Shown: positions 52,922-61,255 of the stretch, piece by piece
Numbering within the stretch: the first letter of the stretch is position 1
Layout of the letters: each line of letters begins with the position of its first letter
Source of the DNA: Alphaproteobacteria bacterium
GTDB lineage: Bacteria > Pseudomonadota > Alphaproteobacteria > Thalassobaculales > Thalassobaculaceae
Assembly: GCA_013203465.1 (NCBI GenBank)
Contig: JABMNR010000159.1
Coordinates: 1 to 61,255, forward strand
Direction: 5' to 3'
DNA: 61,255 nucleotides
Notes under the pieces: generated by a model
The model's database searches: none
Seen by the model: only the letters and a program-made list of their open reading frames with translations
What the model was told of the DNA's origin: nothing
Program-made: the position numbers and the translations under genes

Positions 52922-54370
52922 ATGAATGACGGCGACGATCTTCTGTCGACCTATCAACGCGGCCACCATTGGTGCGAGATGTTTGGCGGTGACAGCGCCG
53001 CCGCCGACCACACCGCCGCCGTCCGACAGCGCCTCGGCCACTTATCGCTGAGCGACCTGATCCGGCGCGCCGAGATCGCGGAGCGCGAGCTGTACAACCT
53101 CGGCATCACCTTCACGGTATATTCCGAGCGCGACGTCATCGACCGCATTCTGCCGTTCGACGTCATTCCGCGTCTGCTGTCTCCTGGCGATTGGGGCGTC
53201 ATCGACCACGGTTCCCGCCAACGGGTGACCGCGATGAACATGTTCCTGCAAGACGTCTATCACGACGGCAAGATCCTCAAGGACGGCGTGGTGCCGGCGG
53301 AACTGGTGCTCGGCAATGAGTACTACCGCGAACAGATGCGCGGTGTCGCGGTGCCGCACGGGGCCTATGTGAACATCTGCGGTGTCGATCTGGTGCGCGA
53401 TCATCGGGGCCGTTTCATGGTGCTGGAGGACAACGCCCGCACACCGTCGGGAGTGTCCTACGTGGTGGAAAACCGCCACATGATGCAGCGGACCTTCCCA
53501 GACCTGATGGACGAGATCGGCATCCGGCCGGTCAGCAATTACGGCCAGAAACTCCTTGAGGCGGTATCCGAGCTGGCGCCCGAGCACGTTGCCGACCCGC
53601 AGGTCGTGCTGCTGTCACCCGGGGTATTCAACTCGGCCTATTTCGAGCATGTGTTCCTGGCCCGCGAGATGGGGGTGCCGCTGGTTGAGGGCTCCGATCT
53701 GTTCGTCGAGGATGACAAGGTTTGGATGCGGACCACCGCCGGCCCGGCCCCGGTGCACGCGATCTACCGCCGGCTCGACGACGCGTTTCTCGACCCCGAG
53801 GCGTTCAACCCCGACAGCTTGTTGGGGGTGCCAGGATTGTTCGGTGCCTACGCCAAGGGCAATGTCGGCTTGGCCAACGCCGTCGGTACCGGCTGCGCCG
53901 ACGACAAGGCGGTCTACGCCTACATGCCGCGCATCATCCGCTACTACTTGGACGAAGAACCGATCCTGGACAATGTCGAGACCCATATTTGCGGCGAGCC
54001 GGAGGGATTGGCCTACACCCTCGGTCATCTGGCGGAGCTGGTGGTCAAGCCGGTCGGCGAGTCCGGCGGTTATGGCATCGTGATCGGCCCCCGCGCGACC
54101 GCCGAGGAATTGGCTGAGGTTCGCGCCAAGATCAAGGCTGATCCGTCCAACTTCATCAGCCAGCCAATGATCGACCTCTCGGTCTGTCCAACCCTGATCG
54201 ACGGCATGATCGAGCCGCGCCACGTGGATCTACGGCCGTTCGTGGTAACCGGCAAGGACAGCTGGGTGTTGCCGGGCGGGTTGACGCGCGTCGCTTTGCG
54301 GCGCGGCTCGTTGATCGTCAACTCAAGCCAGGGCGGCGGCTCCAAGGACACCTGGGTGCTCGAAGCATGA
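52922..54370 (+). CDS. Circularly permuted ATP-grasp protein
   Basis: A 482-residue circularly permuted ATP-grasp protein. The core has GVDLVRDHRGRFMVLEDNAR followed by TPSGVSYVVENR, and LVVKPVGESGGYGIVIGP supplies nucleotide contacts. These are predicted peptide-bond ligases commonly encoded with alpha-E proteins and transglutaminase-like peptidases. The alpha-E gene overlaps by four bases here, but the transglutaminase-like partner is absent. The peptide they make is unknown. Confidence 0.88.
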   Translation: MNDGDDLLSTYQRGHHWCEMFGGDSAAADHTAAVRQRLGHLSLSDLIRRAEIAERELYNLGITFTVYSERDVIDRILPFDVIPRLLSPGDWGVIDHGSRQRVTAMNMFLQDVYHDGKILKDGVVPAELVLGNEYYREQMRGVAVPHGAYVNICGVDLVRDHRGRFMVLEDNARTPSGVSYVVENRHMMQRTFPDLMDEIGIRPVSNYGQKLLEAVSELAPEHVADPQVVLLSPGVFNSAYFEHVFLAREMGVPLVEGSDLFVEDDKVWMRTTAGPAPVHAIYRRLDDAFLDPEAFNPDSLLGVPGLFGAYAKGNVGLANAVGTGCADDKAVYAYMPRIIRYYLDEEPILDNVETHICGEPEGLAYTLGHLAELVVKPVGESGGYGIVIGPRATAEELAEVRAKIKADPSNFISQPMIDLSVCPTLIDGMIEPRHVDLRPFVVTGKDSWVLPGGLTRVALRRGSLIVNSSQGGGSKDTWVLEA

Positions 54371-55344
54371 CGTTCACGAGCAATCGTCTACTGGCGCGCT
54401 ACGCCGACTGCATCTACTGGCTTGGCCGCTATATTGAGCGGGCGGAGAACCTCGCCCGCATCCTCGACGTCAACCTCCACTACTCACGGGATTCCCGCGG
54501 CAATCAGAACTGGCGCTCGATCGTACAGCTGTTCGCCGACGAAGAGCAGTTCGACGCGGTCTACGATGTCGCGTCCTACGGCAACGTGGTGCAGTTCTAC
54601 GTGTTGGATCGGGACAACCCCTCGTCGATCGCCACCTGTGTGTTGGCGGCGAAGCAAATTGCTCGCACCCTACGTCCGTTGATTTCGACGGAGATGTGGA
54701 CACACATCAACATCCTGAACAACACAGTGTCCACATGGACCGCCGAAGACATAAAGCCGAGCGAGTTGTCGCGCATTTGCACAATCGTGAAACAAGAGTG
54801 CCAGACCCATACCGGGATTACCGAGGGCACCTTCTTTCGCGATCAATCCTGGCACTTCAATCTGATCGGCCGAATGCTCGAACGCGAGGATCAGACAACA
54901 CGCCTGCTCGACATGAAATACCACCTGCTTCTGCCACCTGATCAGACGGTGGGCAGCGCCGTCGACATCAGCCAATGGAACGCGCTTCTTCGTTCGGTCG
55001 CGGGCTACCACGCCTTCCGCCGCGAGCACCCACGCGGCATGAGCCCCGAGGCGGTGGCCGGCTTTCTGCTGTTCAACACCAGCTTCCCGAGCTCCTTCGC
55101 GATCTGCATCGAGGAGATCGACGAGAACCTCGGCAGGCTCAGAAGCCGCTATGGCCTCCGCGCCGGCACCGGGGCGATGGAACTCTTGGACGAAACCCGC
55201 GCGGCTCTGGACAGCCACACACCGCAGAGCGTCGTGGCATTCGGCCTGCATCAGTTCGCCGATTACCTGCAACGGCAGTTGATCTCCGTCAACACGGAGA
55301 TCCGTCGTGACTTCTGCGGCGCGCTCCCCACCGAAACCATGTGA
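54367..55344 (+). CDS. Alpha-E domain protein (DUF403)
   Basis: A 325-residue, mainly helical alpha-E protein. The typical beginning LLARYADCIYWLGRYIERAEN is present, with FFRDQSWHFNLIGRMLERED in the middle and HQFADYLQRQLISVNTEIRR near the end. Family members travel with circularly permuted ATP-grasp enzymes and are thought to support their reaction; the mechanism is not known. Coupled to the preceding gene (ATGA). Confidence 0.88.
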   Translation: MTFTSNRLLARYADCIYWLGRYIERAENLARILDVNLHYSRDSRGNQNWRSIVQLFADEEQFDAVYDVASYGNVVQFYVLDRDNPSSIATCVLAAKQIARTLRPLISTEMWTHINILNNTVSTWTAEDIKPSELSRICTIVKQECQTHTGITEGTFFRDQSWHFNLIGRMLEREDQTTRLLDMKYHLLLPPDQTVGSAVDISQWNALLRSVAGYHAFRREHPRGMSPEAVAGFLLFNTSFPSSFAICIEEIDENLGRLRSRYGLRAGTGAMELLDETRAALDSHTPQSVVAFGLHQFADYLQRQLISVNTEIRRDFCGALPTETM

Positions 55345-55363
55345 TAGAGGCGGGATTCGACAC

Positions 55364-56113
55364 ATGCATGACGCCACCCTCGCCCCGCCGCTGGGTTTCT
55401 TTCATACCCTGCCGATGCCATGCCCTTATCTGGAGAACCGGGTCGAGCGGCGCCTGGTTTGTGATCTGTCGACCCGGCGCGGCCGTCTCGCTCATGATAC
55501 CCTGGCTCGCTGCGGGTTTCGCCGCACCCAGCATCTGGCGTACCGCCCGGCCTGCGCCAGTTGCAACGCCTGCGTCCCGGTGCGTCTGCGGACCAACGGC
55601 TTTCGCTGGAGCAAGAGCCATCGCCGGGTCATGAAAGCCAATTCCGACCTGATCGGCGAGGTGGTGCCGAACGAAGCGACGCGCGAGCAATACGAGCTGT
55701 TCCTCCGCTACCAAGCCGGTCGCCATGGCGATGGCGAGATGGCGTTGATGGACTATGCCGACTACGCCGCGATGATCGAACGTTCACCGATCGAGACCGA
55801 AGTGATCGAGTACCGGGATGGACGCGGCGTGCTTTGGTCGGCGATTCTGCTCGACCGACAGGATGATGGGCTTTCGGCGGTCTACAGCTTCTTCGAACCC
55901 GGCGCCGACAAACGGGCGCTCGGCCGCTTCATGATCCTTGATCTGGTCACGCGGGCGACACAAACGACATTGCCCTACGTCTACCTCGGCTATTGGATCG
56001 AGGGATGCCGTAAGATGGATTACAAGACCCGGTTCCAACCGGTCGAGCTGCTTGGCCCAGACGGCTGGCGCGAGGCCGCACCGGGCACGGGGATCCAAGG
56101 ATTAGGCGGATGA
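55364..56113 (+). CDS. bpt: Aspartate/glutamate leucyltransferase (N-end rule)
   Basis: A 249-residue Bpt/Ate1-type aminoacyl-tRNA-protein transferase. It adds leucine to proteins that start with Asp or Glu, marking them for ClpAP. It has CPYLENRVERRLVCDLS, FRRTQHLAYRPACASCNAC (the cysteine pair), and YVYLGYWIEGCRKMDYKTRF plus QPVELLGPDGW near the C-terminus. I start at ATG 55364, with GAGG upstream; the frame to 55307 is an extension inside the alpha-E gene. Confidence 0.92.
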   Translation: MHDATLAPPLGFFHTLPMPCPYLENRVERRLVCDLSTRRGRLAHDTLARCGFRRTQHLAYRPACASCNACVPVRLRTNGFRWSKSHRRVMKANSDLIGEVVPNEATREQYELFLRYQAGRHGDGEMALMDYADYAAMIERSPIETEVIEYRDGRGVLWSAILLDRQDDGLSAVYSFFEPGADKRALGRFMILDLVTRATQTTLPYVYLGYWIEGCRKMDYKTRFQPVELLGPDGWREAAPGTGIQGLGG

Positions 56114-56309
56114 GGCGCCCTCTGTCGGCCCGATTGGCCGTGGACACCTGAACCGCGCGACACCCGCGATTGAGAACAGGCTTCCAGTTGCGCGGCCATT
56201 TTGTATCTCTATAATCCGCGTAACTCGCGGGATATGTAATCGCGTAACCGCCGAACTCAATGGTCCGGCACACGATAATTCAGGGAGCATGACCGGTTGT
56301 CGTTGACAC

Positions 56310-56321
56310 TGGTTGAAACCA
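56310..56321. promoter_or_regulatory. TGGTTGAAACCA palindrome upstream of the TRAP operon
   Basis: A palindrome with five-base arms TGGTT/AACCA lies 19 bases ahead of the binding-protein ATG, close to a TTGACA box at 56303. It is a candidate operator for a local regulator; no canonical -10 at proper spacing is seen. Confidence 0.3.
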
Positions 56322-56340
56322 TAAAATCTGGGAGACAAAC

Positions 56341-57435
56341 ATGAAGCGTCGTGACTTCATCAAAACCGCCGGAGCCGTTGGGCTTGGCGGTGCCGCGGCC
56401 AGCACGCTCGCCGCGCCTGCAATCGCGCAACAGCGGATCGAGATGGTCATGGTCTCGTCCTGGGGACGGGATTTTCCCGGCCTCGGCACCGGTGCCCAGC
56501 GTCTGGCGCAAAAGATCCAGGACACCTCCGGGGGGCGGATTCAGGTTCAGTATTTCGCCGCCGGTGAGCGTGTCGGCGCCTTCGACGCGTTCGACGAAGT
56601 CGCTTCGGGCAACGCGCAGGCCTATCACTCGGCCGATTACTATTGGAAGGGCAAGCATCCCGGTTGGGCTTTTTTCACATCGGTTCCGTTCGGGTTGACC
56701 GAGAACGAAATGGGCGCTTGGATTGAATTCATGGGCGGCCAACAGCTCTGGGATGAGTTGGCGGGCGATTTTGGTCTGAAGTGTCTACCGGCTGGCAACA
56801 CCGGTGTGCAGATGGGCGGATGGTTCAACAAGAATATCGATTCGGCCAACGATCTCAAAGGCTTGAAGATGCGCATCCCGGGCCTTGGCGGCGATGTCAT
56901 GGCCAAGCTTGGTGCCTCGCCCGTGTCCCTTCCGGGTGGTCAAATCTACGAAAACCTGGTCTCCGGCGCCATTGACGCGACCGAGTGGGTCGGCCCCTGG
57001 AACGACTACTTCATGAAGTTCTACGAGGCGGCCAAGATCTATTACTACCCGGGCATGCACGAGCCGGGCGGACCGAACTCGCTCGGCATGAACAAGTCCT
57101 GGTGGGAAGGTCTATCGCGCTCCGATCAGATGATCATCGAAGCCTGCGCGCATCAGGCGAACCACTTAGCCATGGCCGAGTACAACGCCAACAACGGCAC
57201 CTATCTGCGTAAGCTGATCGACGAGCATGGTGTGGTCGTCAAGGAGTTCAACGACGACGTCTATGATGCGTTCGGCAAGGCGGCGGCGGAAGTCTATGAA
57301 GAAACCCAAGCGCACAGCGATCTGGCCAAGCGTATTTACGACAGCTTCGCGGCGGCCCGCGCGGATGTTGGCGCCTGGATGAAGTTGTCCGAAGGCGCCT
57401 ATTACAGTCAGCGCAACCGCGTGCTCGGTCTGTAA
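56341..57435 (+). CDS. TRAP transporter substrate-binding protein (DctP family)
   Basis: A 364-residue periplasmic binding protein of a TRAP transporter. It has a Tat-type signal (MKRRDFIKTAGAVGLGGAA with RRDFIK), cut near AIAQQ. The mature part has SGAIDATEWVGPWNDYF and the ligand-region stretch LKMRIPGLGGDVMAKLGA. Its likeness is to the branch that binds organic or keto acids; the ligand is unknown. GGGAG precedes the ATG. It is followed by a strong hairpin and two oversized permease genes. Confidence 0.9.
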   Translation: MKRRDFIKTAGAVGLGGAAASTLAAPAIAQQRIEMVMVSSWGRDFPGLGTGAQRLAQKIQDTSGGRIQVQYFAAGERVGAFDAFDEVASGNAQAYHSADYYWKGKHPGWAFFTSVPFGLTENEMGAWIEFMGGQQLWDELAGDFGLKCLPAGNTGVQMGGWFNKNIDSANDLKGLKMRIPGLGGDVMAKLGASPVSLPGGQIYENLVSGAIDATEWVGPWNDYFMKFYEAAKIYYYPGMHEPGGPNSLGMNKSWWEGLSRSDQMIIEACAHQANHLAMAEYNANNGTYLRKLIDEHGVVVKEFNDDVYDAFGKAAAEVYEETQAHSDLAKRIYDSFAAARADVGAWMKLSEGAYYSQRNRVLGL

Positions 57436-57460
57436 ACAGACCACCATCACGGCTAATTGA

Positions 57461-57495
57461 CGGAGACGGGATGTCACGATCCCGTCTCCGGTTTT
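57461..57495 (+). terminator. Strong hairpin between the binding-protein gene and the permeases
   Basis: A perfect 12-bp stem (57461-57472 with 57479-57490, six-base loop) followed by GTTTT lies after the binding-protein stop. It resembles an intrinsic terminator and probably gives partial readthrough, so that the binding protein is made in excess over the membrane subunits. Confidence 0.7.
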
Positions 57496-57518
57496 GATCT
57501 TTTTCAAGGCCTGATGAC

Positions 57519-58535
57519 ATGAGCGTTTCCGACCAGCCACGCGAACCTGTGGGCATTCTGGCTTACTCTGGCGCGACTATCGCCGTGCGTGCGTTTAGTT
57601 GGTCCTTGGTCGCCTTGACCTTCACGTTCCTTCTGAACGTTTATCTCGTGTTGTGGCTCGGCTGGCCGACGATCATTGAAGGCCTTTTTAACGGTACGGC
57701 GACAGAGGGCAGTCTGTTCGCCATCATCCAGATTGGTTTGTACCTGCTCGCTCTGGGCGGTCCGATTGGCTTCGCCATGCTGCGCCCCGATCGTGCTCTC
57801 CGCCAGGACGCAGCCGCTATCATGGGGTTGTCGACCTATATTATCCGGGCGTCGTTCTGGGCGATCCTGTTGATCGGGACGGTCGATGGAATTATTTCGT
57901 TCCTACGGGTGGAGGAGCTGTTGTCTTCGGTGGTCGGCAATGACCTGACAACCGAACTCGGACGCTCCCGGTTTCGCGGCCCCTACATACACATGCCCCT
58001 GATCGTGCTCTCCTTGGTGATCGCCGCACGGTCAAAGTCGCTCGGCTTCCATTGGTTGGCCCTGATGGTGGTCATTGCCGAGCTGCTCATCGTGCTGAGC
58101 CGTTTCGTGTTCTCCTACGAGCAAGCCTTCCAGGGTGATCTCGTGCGGTTCTGGTACGCTGGCCTGTTTCTGTTCGCCAGCGCCTATACGCTGTACGAGG
58201 ACGGCCATGTTCGGGTTGACGTGCTGTACTCCGGGTTCTCCGAACGCGCCAAAGGGGCGGTTAACGTGATCGGCTCGATCGTCCTGGGACTATCCCTGTG
58301 CTGGGTGATCCTGGGGCTCGGCATGTGGGACAAGACCAGCATTATCACCAGCCCACTGATCAATATCGAGGTTTCGCAATCCGGCTTCGGTATGTATGTG
58401 AAGTATCTGATGGGCGGTTTCCTGGCGATCTTCGCGATCACCATGACCATCCAATTCGCCAGTTACATCCTCGACAGCGTGGCCGATTTCCGCGGAGAAC
58501 CGGGGCGCCACGACGCCGAACATTCCATCACCTGA
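57519..58535 (+). CDS. TRAP transporter small permease with extra N-terminal membrane half
   Basis: A 338-residue membrane protein. The C-terminal half (from about residue 185) matches DctQ, with RFWYAGLFLFASAYTLYEDG followed by HVRVDVLYSGF. Ordinary DctQ proteins are only about 160-200 residues. The N-terminal roughly 180 residues add about four further hydrophobic segments (for example FTFLLNVYLVLWLGWP and IIQIGLYLLALGGPIGFAML) that I do not recognise. The gene is 25 bases ahead of the large permease. It may belong to a TRAP subgroup with enlarged small subunits. Confidence 0.8.
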   Translation: MSVSDQPREPVGILAYSGATIAVRAFSWSLVALTFTFLLNVYLVLWLGWPTIIEGLFNGTATEGSLFAIIQIGLYLLALGGPIGFAMLRPDRALRQDAAAIMGLSTYIIRASFWAILLIGTVDGIISFLRVEELLSSVVGNDLTTELGRSRFRGPYIHMPLIVLSLVIAARSKSLGFHWLALMVVIAELLIVLSRFVFSYEQAFQGDLVRFWYAGLFLFASAYTLYEDGHVRVDVLYSGFSERAKGAVNVIGSIVLGLSLCWVILGLGMWDKTSIITSPLINIEVSQSGFGMYVKYLMGGFLAIFAITMTIQFASYILDSVADFRGEPGRHDAEHSIT

Positions 58536-58560
58536 CACTCACTGAGGGCGATTCCCCGTC

Positions 58561-61221
58561 ATGGAGCTTTTCTTTCTCGCCCTGCTCGTGATCTTGATGG
58601 CCACAGCCCTCGGATCCGGGTTCCCGGTTGCTTTTGCCTTGCCCGGATCCGCCATCCTCACGATCGGGCTGGCGGCGCTGGCTGGGTTTCTCGTCGAGGG
58701 CGCCCCCGACGCCTATTTCGCCCAGGGCGGGCCGCTGAACTGGCTCAGCGCCGGCGTGACCAACTTTCGCGGCATCTATTGGGAGGTCGAGCGCGATACC
58801 CTGATCGCGATCCCCTTGTTCGTGTTCATGGGGATCATGCTTCAGCGCTCGAAGATCGCCGAGGACCTGCTGGTCTCCATGGCCCAGTTGTTCGGGCCGG
58901 TTCGGGGCGGCCTCGGCATTTCCGTGGTGTTCGTCGGTGGCCTGCTCGCGGCCACGACAGGTATCCTGGGCGCGACGGTGGTGGCCATGGGCCTGATCTC
59001 GCTCCCGGCGATGCTGCGCAACCACTACTCGCCATCCTTGGCCACCGGCACCATTGCCGCGGCGGGCACCTTGGGCCAGATCATACCGCCATCGATCGTG
59101 CTGATCATTCTTGCCGATCAGCTGTCGAGCGCGGTCGACCAAGCCAGCACACAGCGCCTAGGCTACTATAAGGAAACCACCGGCGAATTCAGCATGCCGA
59201 GCGAGTTCGGCGTGGTGTCGACCAGCGCCGGCGACATGTTCATGGGCGCCCTGTTGCCCGGCCTGGTTTTGGTCGGCTTGTACATGCTGTACATCCTGGT
59301 CCTGTCTTTTCTCCGACCGCAATCAGCGCCGGCCATGCCTTTCAAGGGTGCCTTCGATCGGGCGTTCGTGGCACGTGTCGTGTTATCGCTGGTTCCGCCT
59401 TTGACGCTCATTTTCGTCGTCTTGGGGTCGATCATTACCGGCATCGCGACCGTGAATCAGGCCGGCGCCATCGGCGCGGCCGGCGCCACGATCATGGCGG
59501 GCTATCGGTTATGGGGCGATCGACCCCGCACCTTCTCGCCAGCGATCATCACGATCGCCTCGATCACGTTGATCCTGATCACGATCAATATCAGCCCGGT
59601 CAACATCCGCCAAATCGACACCGGCGCCGATCAAATCGCGCTGATCGTGGCCGCGATCGGCGTGCTGGGCTTTCTCTGGGGGCTCGGCTGGAGTCTGTGG
59701 CGCACGCTGGTCATCGAGGACACCCTGCGCGGCGTGATGCTGGAGACGGCGAAGACCACCTCGCTGGTGTTCATCATCCTTCTCGGCGCCGCCATGCTGA
59801 CCGCCGCGTTCCGGGCGTTCGGCGGCGAGGATCTGGTGCGGGAGTTCCTGACCAGTCTGCCAGGCGGATTCTGGTCCCAGTTCATCATTGTCATGGCCGT
59901 GATCTTCTTCCTCGGTTTCTTCCTCGACTTTATTGAAATCGCCGTGGTCGTGGTGCCGATCGTCTCACCGATCCTGTTGGCCGATCCTGGCGCCAACGTC
60001 ACCGCCGTGTGGCTCGGCGTGATGATCGGCCTGAACATCCAGACGTCATTCCTGACCCCGCCTTTCGGTTTCGCGCTGTTCTATCTGCGCGGTGTGGCGC
60101 CAGCCGTGGTCAAAACGATCTCAATGTACAAGGGTGTCGTGCCGTACATCGCCCTGCAACTGTTCGCCTTGGTGATTGTCGGCAACTTTCCGGCCTTGGT
60201 GAACTACATCCCGACCCGGGTATCGCTTACCGCGACCACCGCCCCGCCGCCGAAGAACCCTCGACTGCAGTCCTGCATCGAGGATTACATCGTGGCCTAC
60301 AACCTCGAGAACGGCGAGCGTATCCGCGGCCTTATCGTCAACGCACGGCAATGGGACATGACCGGCGTTCCGACCGGCGTCGCGAACGGCGTGCGCAAGG
60401 GCCTGGAGCAGGCCGACGCGACCTTCGACTTGCTTGAAGCGGCCTTCGCCACCGGAGCGATCGTGGACACGGCCGCCATCGACTACCGCCCCCTGCATGA
60501 GCATGTCCGCGCCATGCAGCGCACGATCAACAGTGACCTGGCAGACATTAAACGGCTAAAGAAGCAAATAACCACGACCAAGCGCTTCAGCTCGGAGCGG
60601 ACCGATCTGATTGACCGCGACGAGGACCACATCGCCACCCTCACCGCTGACGTGGCCGCACTCCAAGCCGCCATACCAAGCGAGTGGGGGGAAAGGCGCA
60701 AGACGTTTACGAAGCTTCTGGCGGAGCAGAAAAAGGCCCGTCTGGCCTACCGCCGCGCCACCGACGGCGCCTATGAGCCGGTGAAGACATTCCTCGACGT
60801 TCTGCGGACCGCGGACGCCTTGGCCGCGCTGGAAAGCGACGTGCGCGCGCTTGATCAGGTTGTGCGAAGCGACGAGCCGATTGAAGCCCGCGAGAGTGCG
60901 ATCCAGGCGATCGAGAAGCGTATCAGCGATCAGGTCGCGGAAGCCGGCGACATCAATTCCGCCATCGCCAAAGTCCGCCGCGCCATCAAACGCGCACCGG
61001 ATGAGGCGATGGCGCTTTACGCCGACGCCATAGCCACGATGACCGGTGAAATTGCCTGGCGGACCGCCGCGCGCGACCGTCTGCTTACCAAAGTCGCGGA
61101 CTATGAGGCGGCGATCCGCGACACCATCGGCTTGCGCGCGCAAACGAAGATGCCAAGGACCGTCGCCCTTGAGGTTGTCGCCTGCCGCTCCCACCACGAG
61201 GACATCTCGCTGCACTTCTAG
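58561..61221 (+). CDS. TRAP transporter large permease (DctM) with long C-terminal soluble extension
   Basis: An 886-residue protein. Residues 1 to about 550 form a DctM/SiaM-type large permease, with IPLFVFMGIMLQRSKIAEDL, ATTGILGATVVAMGLISLPA, GTLGQIIPPSIVLIILADQL and TSFLTPPFGFALFYLRGVA. A middle insertion makes even this part longer than the usual 430. From about residue 556 to the end there are no membrane helices. This tail is rich in Ala, Arg, Glu, Asp and Lys, with heptad-like coiled-coil stretches (LADIKRLKKQITTTKR, IATLTADVAALQAAI). The tail is unlike standard DctM. No terminator is seen in the last 34 bases of the window. Confidence 0.82.
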   Translation: MELFFLALLVILMATALGSGFPVAFALPGSAILTIGLAALAGFLVEGAPDAYFAQGGPLNWLSAGVTNFRGIYWEVERDTLIAIPLFVFMGIMLQRSKIAEDLLVSMAQLFGPVRGGLGISVVFVGGLLAATTGILGATVVAMGLISLPAMLRNHYSPSLATGTIAAAGTLGQIIPPSIVLIILADQLSSAVDQASTQRLGYYKETTGEFSMPSEFGVVSTSAGDMFMGALLPGLVLVGLYMLYILVLSFLRPQSAPAMPFKGAFDRAFVARVVLSLVPPLTLIFVVLGSIITGIATVNQAGAIGAAGATIMAGYRLWGDRPRTFSPAIITIASITLILITINISPVNIRQIDTGADQIALIVAAIGVLGFLWGLGWSLWRTLVIEDTLRGVMLETAKTTSLVFIILLGAAMLTAAFRAFGGEDLVREFLTSLPGGFWSQFIIVMAVIFFLGFFLDFIEIAVVVVPIVSPILLADPGANVTAVWLGVMIGLNIQTSFLTPPFGFALFYLRGVAPAVVKTISMYKGVVPYIALQLFALVIVGNFPALVNYIPTRVSLTATTAPPPKNPRLQSCIEDYIVAYNLENGERIRGLIVNARQWDMTGVPTGVANGVRKGLEQADATFDLLEAAFATGAIVDTAAIDYRPLHEHVRAMQRTINSDLADIKRLKKQITTTKRFSSERTDLIDRDEDHIATLTADVAALQAAIPSEWGERRKTFTKLLAEQKKARLAYRRATDGAYEPVKTFLDVLRTADALAALESDVRALDQVVRSDEPIEARESAIQAIEKRISDQVAEAGDINSAIAKVRRAIKRAPDEAMALYADAIATMTGEIAWRTAARDRLLTKVADYEAAIRDTIGLRAQTKMPRTVALEVVACRSHHEDISLHF

Positions 61222-61255
61222 AGCAACTTTAGCGAACACCGAATCATAAAAGGGG

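Overview
The window is GC-rich chromosomal DNA from an alphaproteobacterium. Pointers are the NDUFS4-like complex I accessory subunit lying between two tRNA genes, the Bpt aminoacyl-tRNA-protein transferase, the XdhA/XdhB/XdhC arrangement, and the circularly permuted ATP-grasp/alpha-E pair. Rhodospirillales or a relative is my best guess; the genus cannot be told from the sequence.

Layout. (1) 1-0.5 kb is mobile-element debris: the first codons of an IS256-type transposase, a broken DUF3775 gene and a possible tyrosine-recombinase scrap. (2) 0.5-6.8 kb is a threonine/glycine block: a KBL-like acyltransferase and an SDR-type threonine dehydrogenase on the minus strand, then an AcoX/NAD-kinase-like protein and the two-subunit glycine decarboxylase (gcvPA, gcvPB) on the plus strand. 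(3) 6.9-20 kb is one long minus-strand purine module. It holds uraH, xdhA, xdhB, xdhC, a BMP-type ABC importer (ATPase, two permeases, binding protein), puuD, uraD and guaD. Together these import a purine or nucleoside and take guanine/xanthine through urate to allantoin. (4) 20.2-22.5 kb holds a class II aldolase, an 806-bp IS6-family element with a frameshifted transposase, and tRNA-Pro, the NDUFS4-like gene and tRNA-Arg, ending in an intrinsic terminator.

(5) 22.6-27.8 kb: an O-methyltransferase; a DUF192 protein coupled to a histone-deacetylase-like hydrolase; a TPP riboswitch followed by a 23-codon arginine-rich leader ORF and a ThiX/ThiY-type pyrimidine importer that lacks its ATPase here; and a class IV aminotransferase. 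(6) 28.1-35.6 kb is a nine-gene Mrp-like cation/proton antiporter operon (E, F, G, MrpA-C-terminal-like, B, C, D, D-like, a small two-helix protein, D-like). It has three antiporter-type subunits and no full-length MrpA. (7) 35.7-45.4 kb, all plus strand: CoxG, glutathione-dependent formaldehyde dehydrogenase, a form-II CoxSLM molybdenum hydroxylase, a CigR-like secreted protein, inorganic pyrophosphatase, a class III CoA-transferase and an aldehyde dehydrogenase. This looks like aldehyde/carboxylic acid catabolism rather than proven CO oxidation.

(8) 45.5-56.1 kb: penicillin-acylase-family hydrolase, outer-membrane barrel, threonine ammonia-lyase, flavin reductase, motA/motB, circularly permuted ATP-grasp plus alpha-E pair, and bpt. 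(9) 56.3-61.2 kb is a TRAP transporter operon. Its small permease carries an extra N-terminal membrane half and its large permease carries a roughly 330-residue soluble, coiled-coil-rich C-terminal extension; a strong hairpin separates the binding-protein gene from the permeases.

The oddest items are the enlarged TRAP permeases, the three-D-subunit antiporter operon, the leader ORF behind the TPP riboswitch, and the AcoX-like gene inside the threonine/glycine block. All names rest on reading motifs and family resemblance by eye; no database search was possible.
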